Shown: positions 27,552-35,513 of the stretch, one piece after another
How the letters are laid out: each line of letters begins with the position of its first letter
Numbering within the stretch: the first letter of the stretch is position 1
Assembly (NCBI RefSeq): GCF_902859595.1
Contig: NZ_CADIJQ010000001.1
Location: forward strand, 248,001 to 312,000
Origin: Achromobacter kerstersii
GTDB lineage: Bacteria; Pseudomonadota; Gammaproteobacteria; Burkholderiales; Burkholderiaceae_B
Reading direction: 5' to 3'
Length of the DNA stretch: 64,000 nucleotides
Position numbers and translations under genes: made by a program
The notes under the pieces: generated by a model
Seen by the model: only the letters and a program-made list of their open reading frames with translations
Database searches by the model: none
Told to the model about the DNA's origin: nothing

Positions 27552-28532
27552 ATGATTAAAAAACACGTTCTGAAGCGGGGCATCACCCAAACCGTTGCCG
27601 TTGCGTTGATCGCGTGCGCGCCGCTGGCGCACGCCGCGGATTACCCGAACAAGCCCGTGCGCTTGATCGTCGGCTTTGCGCCGGGCGGCTCCAACGACAT
27701 CATCGCGCGCTTGCTGGCGCCCAAGCTGGAAGCGGTGTTGAAGCAGTCGGTCGTGGTCGAGAACCGCCCCGGCGCAGCAGGCAACATCGCGGCGGACGCG
27801 GCCATCAAGGCGGCCGCCGACGGCCACACGGTGTTCATGTGTACGACGGGCACGTTGTCCATCCAACCGTTCCTGCCGCAACGCATGCCGTTTGACGTCG
27901 ATACCATCACCCCCGTCACGCAGATTGGCAACACGCCTTATCTGATGCTGGTCAACAAGGATCTGCCGGTGTCGACGGTCAGTGAATTCTTGAAGTACGC
28001 GCGCGAGAACCCCGGCAAGGTCAACTACGCGTCGTCCGGCAACGGCACCACCGCGCACCTGGCGGGCGAAATGCTGCGCGCCAACGCCAAGATCGACATC
28101 GTGCACGTGCCGTACAAAGGCGCGGGCCAGGCCATGGTCGACTTGAACAGCGGGCGCGTATCGCTGATGTTCGACCAGGCCGTCAGTTCGCTGTCCTACA
28201 TCCAGTCGGGTTCGCTGAAAGCGCTGGCGGTCGCGAATAGCCATCGCCTGCCGGGCTTGCCGAATCTGCCGACCACCGACGAAGCCGGCTTGAAGGACTT
28301 CAACCCGACGCCGTGGACCGGACTGTGCGCGGGCCCGGGCATTCCGCCAGAAGCCGTGAAAGTGCTGCAACAAGCCACCGCGCAAGCCTTGGCCGACCCC
28401 GAAATACGCGAACGTTTTCAGCGTGACGGCATTGAACCGGTGGGCAGCACACCCGAGGAATTCGCCGCATTCCTGAAGGCCGACCGCGCCAAGTGGGGCG
28501 GCCTTGTCAAAAACGCGGATGTGCAGCTCTGA
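27552..28532 (+). CDS. Bug-family (TctC) periplasmic substrate-binding protein
   Basis: 326 residues from the ATG at 27552, with AGGGG 6 nt upstream. A signal peptide ends at AHAAD. The family signatures are DYPNKPVRLIVGFAPGGSND and VVENRPGAAGN, which form the carboxylate-binding loops. Bug receptors bind carboxylates or amino acids in the periplasm for tripartite tricarboxylate or other carriers; no TctA/TctB membrane genes are present in this window. It lies 35 bp after the aminotransferase and 68 bp before the aldolase gene. Confidence 0.92.
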   Translation: MIKKHVLKRGITQTVAVALIACAPLAHAADYPNKPVRLIVGFAPGGSNDIIARLLAPKLEAVLKQSVVVENRPGAAGNIAADAAIKAAADGHTVFMCTTGTLSIQPFLPQRMPFDVDTITPVTQIGNTPYLMLVNKDLPVSTVSEFLKYARENPGKVNYASSGNGTTAHLAGEMLRANAKIDIVHVPYKGAGQAMVDLNSGRVSLMFDQAVSSLSYIQSGSLKALAVANSHRLPGLPNLPTTDEAGLKDFNPTPWTGLCAGPGIPPEAVKVLQQATAQALADPEIRERFQRDGIEPVGSTPEEFAAFLKADRAKWGGLVKNADVQL

Positions 28533-28600
28533 TCATCGGGTCTGCATTTGCCCTGCATTTGCTCCGCATTGACCCTATTGCCACCAGGAATATTTCGACC

Positions 28601-29302
28601 ATGAGTTCTCCGTCTTCAGCCATTCAATGGCCGGCGGGTTACAGCATCAACCCGCGCCAGCAGGGCGCGGATGCTGACACCATCGCCGCTTTTTCTTCAC
28701 TGCCCGTCGCCGCCATCGGCGACGCCATGAGCCGCCACATCGGTGCGATCGGACTACGCCAATACCACGCGGATCTGACCACCGTGCTCTGCGGCAACGC
28801 CTTCACGGTGCGCGTGCGGCCGGGCGACAACCTGATGATTCACAAAGCGCTCACCATGGTGCAGCCCGGCGACGTGCTGGTTATCGACGGTGGTGGGGAT
28901 CTGACCCAGGCGCTGGTCGGCGGGCTGATGCGCACCACCTGCATCGCGCAAGGCTTGGCCGGCCTGGTCATCGACGGCGCCGTCCGCGACGTCGTGGAGT
29001 GGGCCGAGGGCGGCATGCCGCTCTTCGCCAAGGGCCACACCCATCGCGGCCCCACTAAAGACGGCCCGGGTGACATCAACGTGCCCATCGCGTGCGCGGG
29101 GCTGCATGTGGCGCCGGGCGACGTCATCGTTGGCGATGCGGATGGCGTCATCGCCATTCCCGCCGCGCAGGCCCGCGACGTCTTGCTGCGCACGCATCGT
29201 CATCTGGAAAAAGAAGCCAGGATTCGTGAAGAGAATCGTGCGGGGACGTCCGACCCGGAACGGTTCGATTCGATTCTGCGGGCGAAGGGTTTGCCGGTTT
29301 GA
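28601..29302 (+). CDS. RraA-family protein, probable 4-hydroxy-4-methyl-2-oxoglutarate/4-carboxy-4-hydroxy-2-oxoadipate-type aldolase
   Basis: 234 residues from the ATG at 28601. The fold is RraA-like: VAAIGDAMSR, GNAFTVRVRPGDNLMIHKAL, VIDGGGD and the catalytic-type motif LVIDGAVRD, with the Arg-Asp pair used by HMG/CHA aldolases. The C-terminal extension (LEKEARIREENRAG) is typical of the aldolase rather than the RNase E inhibitor RraA, which is about 160 residues. It would cleave a tertiary 4-hydroxy-2-oxo acid to pyruvate. Coexpression with a transaminase and a receptor supports catabolism of a 4-hydroxyglutamate-like amino acid (inference). Confidence 0.85.
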   Translation: MSSPSSAIQWPAGYSINPRQQGADADTIAAFSSLPVAAIGDAMSRHIGAIGLRQYHADLTTVLCGNAFTVRVRPGDNLMIHKALTMVQPGDVLVIDGGGDLTQALVGGLMRTTCIAQGLAGLVIDGAVRDVVEWAEGGMPLFAKGHTHRGPTKDGPGDINVPIACAGLHVAPGDVIVGDADGVIAIPAAQARDVLLRTHRHLEKEARIREENRAGTSDPERFDSILRAKGLPV

Positions 29303-29304
29303 GG

Positions 29305-29357
29305 AATTAGGTGTCAGACTGCAATTCTCGAACGATATTGCAGTCTGATACCTAATT
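29305..29357 (+). repeat. Dispersed palindrome family, complete hairpin (copy B)
   Basis: Two 21-nt arms at 29305-29325 and 29337-29357 are complementary except for one position, which forms a G-T pair, around an 11-nt loop. It begins 3 bp after the aldolase stop and could also terminate transcription. The core arms are TCAGACTGCAAT and ATTGCAGTCTGA, as in the other copies. Confidence 0.85.
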
Positions 29358-29410
29358 TAAGGGCTGGCGCCCAGCGCATCCCCGGCGTTTTGAACAGGAG
29401 ATCATCGCTC

Positions 29411-29791
29411 ATGCAGACCTATCAAGGATCATGTCATTGCGGCGCATGCCGCTTTGAAGTCGACATGGATCTGGACCACGTTCGAAGCTGTAACTGTTCG
29501 ATCTGTAAGCGGCGCGGTGCGCTGATTCACCGCGTTCCGAAATCTGCATTGCGCCTGTTCACGCCGCTGGAAGCGTTGAGCGTCTACGCGTGGCATTCGA
29601 AGACGGCGAAGGATTATTTTTGCCCGCAGTGCGGCATTCTGCCGTTCCGGATACCCAGCGATCCCACGCCCGAAGAGCGGGCCGAAGGCAAACTGCCATT
29701 CGTGGGATGGGCGGTGAATGTCCGTTGCCTGGAAGGCGTGCAGCTGGAAAATATTCCTGTCGTCACCATCAACGGCGCGGCGCTGAGCTAG
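29411..29791 (+). CDS. GFA-family (CENP-V/Mss4-like) zinc protein
   Basis: 126 residues from the ATG at 29411, with AGGAG ten bases upstream. The Cys pattern of the GFA family is complete: SCHCGACRFEV, CNCSICKRRG and the late FCPQCGILPF. The family includes glutathione-dependent formaldehyde-activating enzymes, but single-domain members are mostly of unknown function. No formaldehyde dehydrogenase gene is nearby, so the enzymatic role is not claimed. Confidence 0.85.
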   Translation: MQTYQGSCHCGACRFEVDMDLDHVRSCNCSICKRRGALIHRVPKSALRLFTPLEALSVYAWHSKTAKDYFCPQCGILPFRIPSDPTPEERAEGKLPFVGWAVNVRCLEGVQLENIPVVTINGAALS

Positions 29792-29812
29792 GCGTTGGGC
29801 GGGTTCGTGCCC

Positions 29813-30295
29813 TTAGTCCGGCTTGCCGTCATGGTCGCCCAGCGGTCTGGCAGGCCAGTCCACCCAGCGGTTCTTGCGGGTACGTTCGTACGCTTCATTT
29901 AGCGGAAAACGAACCCGATTGTCGGCGCGCGTTGGTTCACCCACCACCATTAAGCGCACGTCGTCCTGCGTATTGTTGATGAAGGTGTGGCAGATGCCGG
30001 TGCCTGCGGGAAACGCTACCGAATCGCCTTCGGCCAGGGGATGCAGCACGCCGTCAATCCAGACATCGGGCGTGCCGTCCAGCACGTAGACATATTCCTG
30101 CTCGGTGCTTTCAGCGTGCGGGTATGACGTGCGTCTGCCAGGCAGCAGCCTGACGTGATGGATGCCGATTCGTGTAATGCCCAGGGCGGCTGAAAGCGGT
30201 GCGTCCAGCGCCATGGGCTCGGTATCGCCCTGATAGGTCTGCGCATCCGTGGCTTCGAGTTCAGTCCAATGCTTGATGAAATGCGGCCGGCTCAT
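29813..30295 (-). CDS. Cupin-domain protein
   Basis: 160 residues from the ATG complement at 30295, which has GGAG 8 nt upstream. The cupin barrel shows GRRTSYPHAESTEQEYVYVL (motif 1, His and Glu ligands) and PAGTGICHTFINNT (motif 2). Cupins of this type bind a metal in a small barrel; the ligand is unknown. It is in a run of small minus-strand genes, 19 bp before the YCII gene start. Confidence 0.82.
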   Translation of the reverse strand: MSRPHFIKHWTELEATDAQTYQGDTEPMALDAPLSAALGITRIGIHHVRLLPGRRTSYPHAESTEQEYVYVLDGTPDVWIDGVLHPLAEGDSVAFPAGTGICHTFINNTQDDVRLMVVGEPTRADNRVRFPLNEAYERTRKNRWVDWPARPLGDHDGKPD

Positions 30296-30314
30296 CGGCG
30301 GTTCTCCTTTATCG

Positions 30315-30644
30315 CTATGGCTGTTCCAGCGGCCACACCTCAACAACGCCGTGTGCGACCGCGCATGGGGTGCGCGACACCATGTCAATTGCCTCGTCCA
30401 GATTGGCGGCCTCGATGATGGCAAAGCCTGCCACGGGCAAGGGCGATGTCATATACGGGCCGTTCGTCGTTTCGACCTGAGCGGTCTCAGGGTTACGGAC
30501 CTGCACAGGCGCGCCCGCAATGCCCATCAAGACGCCGCGCCGTTGCAGCGCGGCGTCATGCGCGTGGGCGGCATCGCGCAGCGTTGCCGGCGTGCGGTCG
30601 TAACCGGCTTGGTCTCCGTATCCTATCGTCACGAATTTGGGCAT
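30315..30644 (-). CDS. YCII-related domain protein
   Basis: 109 residues from the ATG complement at 30644, with AGGAG and a 7-nt spacer. The YCII fold (ferredoxin-like) is seen in MPKFVTIGYGDQAGYDRTP, GPYMTSPLPVAGFAIIEAAN and the final VVEVWPLEQP. It resembles the YciI/DGPF (PhnB-like) group often linked to sigma-factor genes; no sigma gene is near here. Function unknown. Confidence 0.82.
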   Translation of the reverse strand: MPKFVTIGYGDQAGYDRTPATLRDAAHAHDAALQRRGVLMGIAGAPVQVRNPETAQVETTNGPYMTSPLPVAGFAIIEAANLDEAIDMVSRTPCAVAHGVVEVWPLEQP

Positions 30645-30717
30645 TGGGGGGCTCCTGACATCAGGCGTCTTCGTCCGCGCCTGGGTGTGGGGCGCGGGAA
30701 GGCCGCGCCAACCGTCT

Positions 30718-31161
30718 TCAATGAACCTGGTCTGAACCTTCAGGCTGCAACTGAGCCAAGCCATTCCACTCGGGGTCCTTGAACACGCGCAGTTGTAGCG
30801 GGTAGACGGGATGCCCCGCCAGACACGCATTGAACGCGTCCATGAAAGCGTCGACGTCATGGGTGTAGAAGCGCCACTCCTTCAGGTGATTGCCCGTCAG
30901 GCAAACCACCTGTACGCCAACATCGGAGTTCTCGAAGGCTTGCTCGATGGCCTCTTCAACGCGATTGGTGCTCGCCTTGTCTTCGTCATTGGGCATGCCG
31001 GACTCGATGCCCGTATACGGCCAGGAGATAATGATCAGGTTCTCGTTTGCCTGACGAACCGTCACCGGCGGAAGCCCGGTACGAAAACGAACAATGACCG
31101 ACAGACCGTTGATGCGGGTTTCTCCCACCGCCCACAGATCCCCTGGAAAAATGCTGCTCAT
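30718..31161 (-). CDS. DUF695-family hypothetical protein
   Basis: 147 residues from the ATG complement at 31161, which has GAGGAA 8 nt upstream; 27 further codons upstream are open but unlikely. The pattern ISWPYTG...GMPNDEDK and KEWRFYTHDVDAF is that of DUF695 proteins, which are small cytoplasmic proteins of unknown function. A hairpin with TTTT precedes it, separating it from the cytochrome gene. Confidence 0.75.
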   Translation of the reverse strand: MSSIFPGDLWAVGETRINGLSVIVRFRTGLPPVTVRQANENLIIISWPYTGIESGMPNDEDKASTNRVEEAIEQAFENSDVGVQVVCLTGNHLKEWRFYTHDVDAFMDAFNACLAGHPVYPLQLRVFKDPEWNGLAQLQPEGSDQVH

Positions 31162-31182
31162 TAAATCAATTCCTCTGTAAAA

Positions 31183-31202
31183 GCCGAACCCACGGGTTCG
31201 GC
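31183..31202 (-). terminator. Intrinsic terminator after the cytochrome c gene
   Basis: Stem GCCGAACC / GGTTCGGC (8 bp) with a 4-nt loop. On the minus strand it is followed directly by TTTT at 31182-31179. It lies 23 bp after the cytochrome stop, before the DUF695 gene. Confidence 0.75.
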
Positions 31203-31225
31203 GGCCGTTAAGTCTATCTTCAAAG

Positions 31226-31609
31226 TCACCGGCTTTTGGCAATCACACTGCTCATGTACTGGTTCAAATCCCGAAAATCCTGGACCGTCCAGGTGTGCGG
31301 CGGGATCTTGACACCATTCTCTCGCAACGTTCTCGGGATCAGGTCTCCGTTGGGACGCAGAATCACCGACGACACAATCACGCCCGGATAATCATTGAGC
31401 CTTTTCTTAAAGGCCGCGGTCGTCAGGTCGGGGGTGGGAGGATTGCTTTTCTTGGCCAATGGCCCCGTACCTTTGATGTCCGCACCGTGGCACATGGCGC
31501 AGCGCTGCGTGAAGAGATTTTTTCCATTGATATTCTGAGCGACGGACAGGGGTGCTTGAGTCAGCAGCACAGCGCCCAACGAAGCCACGCACAAGGCTCT
31601 TACTTTCAT
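31226..31609 (-). CDS. Small c-type cytochrome
   Basis: 127 residues with a signal peptide ending at SVAQN. There is one heme c site, CAMCH at residues 37-41, and a later Met region (NQYMSSV) as possible axial ligand. It is a class I-like monoheme cytochrome for periplasmic electron transfer. It stands alone with no oxidase or dehydrogenase gene beside it. A 12-bp minisatellite lies 36-131 bp upstream of its start, in its probable promoter or leader. Confidence 0.88.
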   Translation of the reverse strand: MKVRALCVASLGAVLLTQAPLSVAQNINGKNLFTQRCAMCHGADIKGTGPLAKKSNPPTPDLTTAAFKKRLNDYPGVIVSSVILRPNGDLIPRTLRENGVKIPPHTWTVQDFRDLNQYMSSVIAKSR

Positions 31610-31939
31610 TTTGTGTTGTTGTAGGAATTAAATAACGTGTTGGAGAGAAACCCGGGGAGCACACCCGGGAGAAAACTCGGAAGCACACCTGGAAGAACAT
31701 CTGGAAGCAAACGCGGGACAACTCCCGGAAGCAAACGCGGGAAGCGGCCGGCGCGCCGGGGGCGGTCAAGGCAGGGCAGAGCCACGCTATCACCGGCAAC
31801 CTCCACAGCGAAAAATGGGAGCCGCTGGCTCCCACTGACCGCGCGCGGGGGCGTGCGTGGTGTCATGGCATGTGCGCTTCTGCCCAGACAACTTGCGACA
31901 GGCGGAGCGTCGACAAGTCGCTTGCGCCGCGCCTAAGGG
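31610..31939. other. Gene-free stretch (330 bp) with minisatellite
   Basis: No convincing gene lies between the cytochrome and the next gene. Frames on both strands are open, but their proteins are low-complexity readings of the 12-bp repeat at 31645-31740 followed by GC-rich basic sequence. No other structure was recognised. Confidence 0.6.
31645..31740. repeat. 12-bp minisatellite, 8 units
   Basis: Eight tandem 12-mers with consensus RAGMAMACNCGG fill 31645-31740, for example AAGCACACCTGG, AAGAACATCTGG and AAGCAAACGCGG (twice). The register is exact; a ninth unit is decayed. It lies upstream of the cytochrome c start. Confidence 0.85.
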
Positions 31940-32440
31940 TCAGCCGTGCTTGCCGAAACCGCCGCTGGCCCACTCGGATGCGCGCTGCACGCTCAGCTTG
32001 TACGTGGGCGCAACCTGGGTTTGCGCCAGCTGTTCACCCAATTCATCGTAGGCGCTAAGCACGGCATAGGGCTCGTCTTCGTCGGGAACGATATCCAGCT
32101 TGATGGTCAGGCGGCCCGCGGCAGCGTCGATCTTCACGCTTTTGTGCAGCGTTGCGTGCAATTGCTGTTCGTGGCGGCGCAGCACTTCGTTGGCGGTTTT
32201 GACCAGGGTCGAAAAGGCGGAAGAATCGAGCGGCTTGGGGTTCTTTTTGTCACGCCCCATGGTCCAAGGCCCGACCAGCGCCGGTTCGGCTTGCCCGTCC
32301 AGCGTCATTTCCACGGCCCAGCCGTCGTCGTCTTCGTTCTTGATGACGCGCGCGGTCCAGCCGTCATCGCGCCACAGCCTGGGCTCTTGTTCCTTTCTGT
32401 CTTCGGCGATGTCGGTGTCCGGTGTGTGGGTGTCATTCAC
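31940..32440 (-). CDS. Conserved-hypothetical protein
   Basis: 166 residues, soluble and acidic at the N-terminus (EDRKEQEPRLWRDDGW). It contains a central helix (LVKTANEVLRRHEQQLHATL), then a strand-rich part with KLDIVPDEDEPYAVLSAYDE. No signal peptide or catalytic motif is visible. The family was not recognised. The start with MNDTHTPDTD gives good codon use. Confidence 0.7.
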   Translation of the reverse strand: MNDTHTPDTDIAEDRKEQEPRLWRDDGWTARVIKNEDDDGWAVEMTLDGQAEPALVGPWTMGRDKKNPKPLDSSAFSTLVKTANEVLRRHEQQLHATLHKSVKIDAAAGRLTIKLDIVPDEDEPYAVLSAYDELGEQLAQTQVAPTYKLSVQRASEWASGGFGKHG

Positions 32441-32666
32441 TGCTGGTCTACTCCTGAATTCATTTGCTCGCAGCCTTGCCGCTGCGGCGCCAACAGCACT
32501 GTAGCCGAATGGTCGCGAGTCGCGCTTGCTGGCGCCGTGTGCGGCCGTGGGCGGCGGGCTTATCGAAGGATGAATGGTTAAATCGATAAATATTGTTGCA
32601 TTTTATTGGGGACGGTATAAAGCGGCCTGCGGATAATCCCGGCACCATTTGCAAAGGATGTTTATT

Positions 32667-33269
32667 TTGAAGTTGAAAGCCGCTCTCCTGATTTCCGCAC
32701 TCAATGCCTTGGCGCTTGCCCCCGCGCACGCAGCAGCCCCACGGTCTGTCGATGCCCGTACCTTCGATATCGCCGGGGTCAAGACGGGCATGGACTATGA
32801 CGAGGCGGTTGCCGCCGCCGCCAAGAATTTCAATGTCAGCAAGAGCGAAATCAAAGCGGGATACGCAACGGTAGACCCCGTCACGAACACGAAGACGCCG
32901 AAAGATTTCAGCTATAGGAAGGACGGCGTCGAGCTGGTCGTTCACTTCGAACCGCGTGTGCCCGTCGATAAGCAACGGCCGCTGGTGGTGTCGCAGATCA
33001 ACTACGAAATGCCGTGGACCCCGGCCAACAAAGACGCCATGGCGCAGGCGGTGGTGCAGAAGTACGGAAGGCAGTCGAACTACCCAAACGACCTGAGTTT
33101 GGAATGGTGCACCAAGCCGAGCTCGAATCCGGGAATGGGCTGCTCGACCGATATGACCCAAGCCGTTTTGAAGTACTCCGGCGTGACGGTCCATCTCTAT
33201 GATCCGGCGTGGACCAACGCGCGGATGGAATTCATGAATCAATCGAACGCCAGGAAGCCCAGCTTTTAA
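32667..33269 (+). CDS. Secreted protein of unknown function
   Basis: 200 residues from the TTG at 32667, which has AAGGA with an 8-nt spacer; the ATG 9 bp earlier lacks any RBS. The signal peptide ends near APAHAAA. The mature part begins with a small domain (FDIAGVKTGMDYDEAVAAAA) reminiscent of bacterial SmpA-like beta-alpha folds, and ends with CTKPSSNPGMGCS (two Cys). Periplasmic; role unknown. Confidence 0.72.
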   Translation: MKLKAALLISALNALALAPAHAAAPRSVDARTFDIAGVKTGMDYDEAVAAAAKNFNVSKSEIKAGYATVDPVTNTKTPKDFSYRKDGVELVVHFEPRVPVDKQRPLVVSQINYEMPWTPANKDAMAQAVVQKYGRQSNYPNDLSLEWCTKPSSNPGMGCSTDMTQAVLKYSGVTVHLYDPAWTNARMEFMNQSNARKPSF

Positions 33270-33446
33270 TTCGGCGGCAGCGCAAACTGCGAATGCCCGA
33301 AGCGCAATGGGCGGCAGTTGCCGGGCAACGGTCACATTGATGGGCGCAAACCGCTGACGCCGGTCCCCTACAGCGAGTAAGGTACGCGGTATAGGCCTTG
33401 ATTGCCCGGCACTTCGGCCTGTGCCGCCAGCGGGAAGCAGAACATC

Positions 33447-33698
33447 ATGAGAATTTTTCTTTTAGCACTGCGGTCAGTCCTGGCCGCAGTGGCGTGCGCG
33501 TCAATTGCCGCCTGCGCGAATAATCCGCCCCAGCAAACCGATATGGAATATCGGACCCGGTCATCTGAAAAGGCAAAGCCTGCGACCAGCGCCCCGGGTT
33601 CCTCGGGCCAACGCTTGACCATACAGTCCGGCGAGGGCGAAAAGTTGAATCTTCCGTGGTTCATCCAGGACACTCAGAACTGGATCAACAGCAACTGA
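33447..33698 (+). CDS. Small lipoprotein
   Basis: 83 residues from the ATG at 33447. The signal peptide has lipobox SIAAC (Cys23). The mature part is about 60 residues, polar and Ser/Gly rich, with LPWFIQDTQNWINSN at the end. No family recognised. Confidence 0.62.
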   Translation: MRIFLLALRSVLAAVACASIAACANNPPQQTDMEYRTRSSEKAKPATSAPGSSGQRLTIQSGEGEKLNLPWFIQDTQNWINSN

Positions 33699-33825
33699 CC
33701 GCGAACCGCTACGCAAAGCAATGGCCGTGCGCGCGCAGCGTTGTGCTGTTGCGCACATCTGAAAAAATGTCAGCGATCCATTTTTGTTTACGGGATGGCT
33801 GTCTGACTCACCCCAGGGAACCATC

Positions 33826-34236
33826 ATGTCGGTATTTCAGATCAAGCATTTGGATCATGTCGTCCTCAGGGTTCGGGACATGGAGCGTAGCGTGGACTTT
33901 TATACGAAAGTCCTGGGTTGCTCGATCAGAAAGAAGAACGAAAAGTTAGCGATGATCCACTTGGGCGCGGGCGGGTCCATGATTGATCTGGTGGATGTGC
34001 AAGGCCCCTTGGGCGCCGCAGGCGGGCTAGCCCCTGGCAAAGAGGGGCACAATGTCGACCACTTTTGTTTGCGCGTCGATCCGTTCGATGAAACGGCCAT
34101 TCTCAAGCATCTGCAGGCGTTCGGCGTTGCGGCGGACAAGGCCGTGATGCGATACGGCGCAGAAGGCGAAGGGCTGTCGATCTATTGCCTGGACCCTGAC
34201 GGAAACCAAATTGAACTGAAAGGGCCGGCGATCTAG
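33826..34236 (+). CDS. VOC-family (glyoxalase/dioxygenase fold) protein
   Basis: 136 residues from the ATG at 33826, with AGGGAA upstream. Two beta-alpha-beta modules are present: HLDHVVLRVRDMERSVDFY at the N-terminus (first metal His), VDHFCLRVDPFD in the middle, and the C-terminal CLDPDGNQIELKG (metal Glu). The length fits small VOC proteins similar to glyoxalase-like or extradiol-type enzymes. Substrate unknown. Confidence 0.88.
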   Translation: MSVFQIKHLDHVVLRVRDMERSVDFYTKVLGCSIRKKNEKLAMIHLGAGGSMIDLVDVQGPLGAAGGLAPGKEGHNVDHFCLRVDPFDETAILKHLQAFGVAADKAVMRYGAEGEGLSIYCLDPDGNQIELKGPAI

Positions 34237-34281
34237 CGCGCATCCCTTTTTCAACAGAACCTGTTTTTGCCCAGCCAGATC

Positions 34282-34905
34282 ATGACGCTTCTGAACGAAT
34301 TGCCCCCGCCCGATGCGCTGCTCATCAAGTCAAAGGCGCTTGCCATTCTGGACGCCATCTATTGCCAAGATTGGACCATGCGTTATTTCAGTCATAACGC
34401 CAGGTGGGCCGATGATCAGCAGATGAGCTCGATGCGCAACGGTGAGGGCGATGATTACTTCGTCATTCACGCGCCCTATGGTTGCGCCGTCAAAGGCTGT
34501 TTTTCGGATAGCAGGGCGGCGGCAGGCGGCGCGTTTCTTGACAGCGTGGCGCAGAAAATTCCCGCGCGCTTCGCCGATTTCATGGCCGAACCCGCGTTCT
34601 CCATGGAGCAAGCGACCTTCGTGCTGTGGTTCGAGGATGATGCGGCGGGTTGGCGTGCCGTGTCGTCGCGCGATGCCGACGAAGGCGGCCAAGCGGCGCT
34701 GCTCAAGTGGCTTTGCAATGGGCCGGAGCTTTACCGGTCTTGGGCGCAGGAGTACTACGAGGTGGACGTAGACCCGACATTGGTGAGTCATGCGTTCAAC
34801 CACCAAGCGCTATCAATCGGCGCCATCGAATCGCTAGGCATCCCGATTGACCGCGACGCCCTTATCGCTGACGTCGAAGAGATCGGCTATCCCTGGGTTG
34901 CCTAG
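34282..34905 (+). CDS. Hypothetical protein
   Basis: 207 residues from the ATG at 34282 (a TTG 15 bp earlier is in frame). Cytoplasmic and acidic, with several Trp. The pattern WADDQQMSSMRNGEGDDYF and GCAVKGCFSDS is recurrent in uncharacterised conserved proteins, but I do not recognise a named family. It ends 36 bp before dispersed-palindrome copy C. Confidence 0.7.
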   Translation: MTLLNELPPPDALLIKSKALAILDAIYCQDWTMRYFSHNARWADDQQMSSMRNGEGDDYFVIHAPYGCAVKGCFSDSRAAAGGAFLDSVAQKIPARFADFMAEPAFSMEQATFVLWFEDDAAGWRAVSSRDADEGGQAALLKWLCNGPELYRSWAQEYYEVDVDPTLVSHAFNHQALSIGAIESLGIPIDRDALIADVEEIGYPWVA

Positions 34906-34940
34906 TGCGAGGAGGGATCGGGGCCGTTTGGGAAGTCGGG

Positions 34941-35001
34941 CAATCAGACTGCAGTTTCTAAGAAGTAGGGCAGTCAGGGAGATATTGCAGTCTGACTGCT
35001 T
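34941..35001 (+). repeat. Dispersed palindrome family, enlarged hairpin (copy C)
   Basis: Reverse arm TCAGACTGCAGT (one change from the core) at 34944-34955; forward arm ATTGCAGTCTGA at 34984-34995. The loop is 28 nt instead of 11. It contains GGGCAGTCAGGGAGA, which resembles a second partial arm, so the loop seems to hold a partial duplication. It lies between the hypothetical and GNAT genes. Confidence 0.75.
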
Positions 35002-35044
35002 ATTTCTGCACAATCACCATCTTTCATTCAATGCTCTGGAAACC

Positions 35045-35482
35045 ATGAACGTACAACGTCCCGGCAAGCTGGAAGTCAGACGGTTAGCGCCGCTTGAATG
35101 GCGCGATGCCTATCCGGTTATTGCGCAGCTTCGAACGCTTGATGAAGCCGAATTTCTGGCCCGCGTTCGCCGGCAATCGCATTCAGGTTACGAGCTGGCC
35201 GCCGCCTTTCTGGATGGAAAGATGATCGGTGTGCTGGGCATGAGACCCGTCCACACCTTGGCGCGCGGCGCGCACCTGCATGTGGACGACCTTGTTGTGG
35301 ACGCGGCGGTGCGAGGCAGTGGGGCGGGCCGATCGTTGATGGAATTTGCGGAAAACGATGCGCGTGCGCGGGGCATGACGGCCGTGTTCCTGGATGCACG
35401 ACCGGATGCGGTGCCGTTCTATGAACGAGCGGATTACCGGCTGCATCCCGCTCCATCAATGAAGAAGGTGCTGGAGGCCTGA
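35045..35482 (+). CDS. GNAT-family N-acetyltransferase
   Basis: 145 residues from the ATG at 35045. The acetyl-CoA-binding loop is VRGSGAGRSLMEFAE (motif A), preceded by strand LHVDDLVVDAA. The late motif PFYERADYRL is the typical motif B. It transfers an acetyl group from acetyl-CoA to an unknown amine. Copies C and D of the dispersed palindrome flank it on both sides. Confidence 0.87.
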   Translation: MNVQRPGKLEVRRLAPLEWRDAYPVIAQLRTLDEAEFLARVRRQSHSGYELAAAFLDGKMIGVLGMRPVHTLARGAHLHVDDLVVDAAVRGSGAGRSLMEFAENDARARGMTAVFLDARPDAVPFYERADYRLHPAPSMKKVLEA

Positions 35483-35513
35483 CGGGGGCATACGCTGTGC
35501 TTGCTTTCTGGAA

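Noticed and set aside
28493..28600. A longer N-terminus for the RraA-type aldolase
   Set aside because: The extra 36 residues overlap the Bug gene end and do not match the family; the ATG at 28601 gives the normal length.
29305..29357. Reading copy B as only a terminator of the aldolase gene
   Set aside because: The same core is found at five other intergenic places, including ones upstream of genes and as solo arms, so a plain terminator does not explain it, although it may also terminate.
31637..31936. Small frames through the 12-bp minisatellite
   Set aside because: Translations on both strands are only four-residue repeats from the minisatellite and then random basic residues; no RBS.
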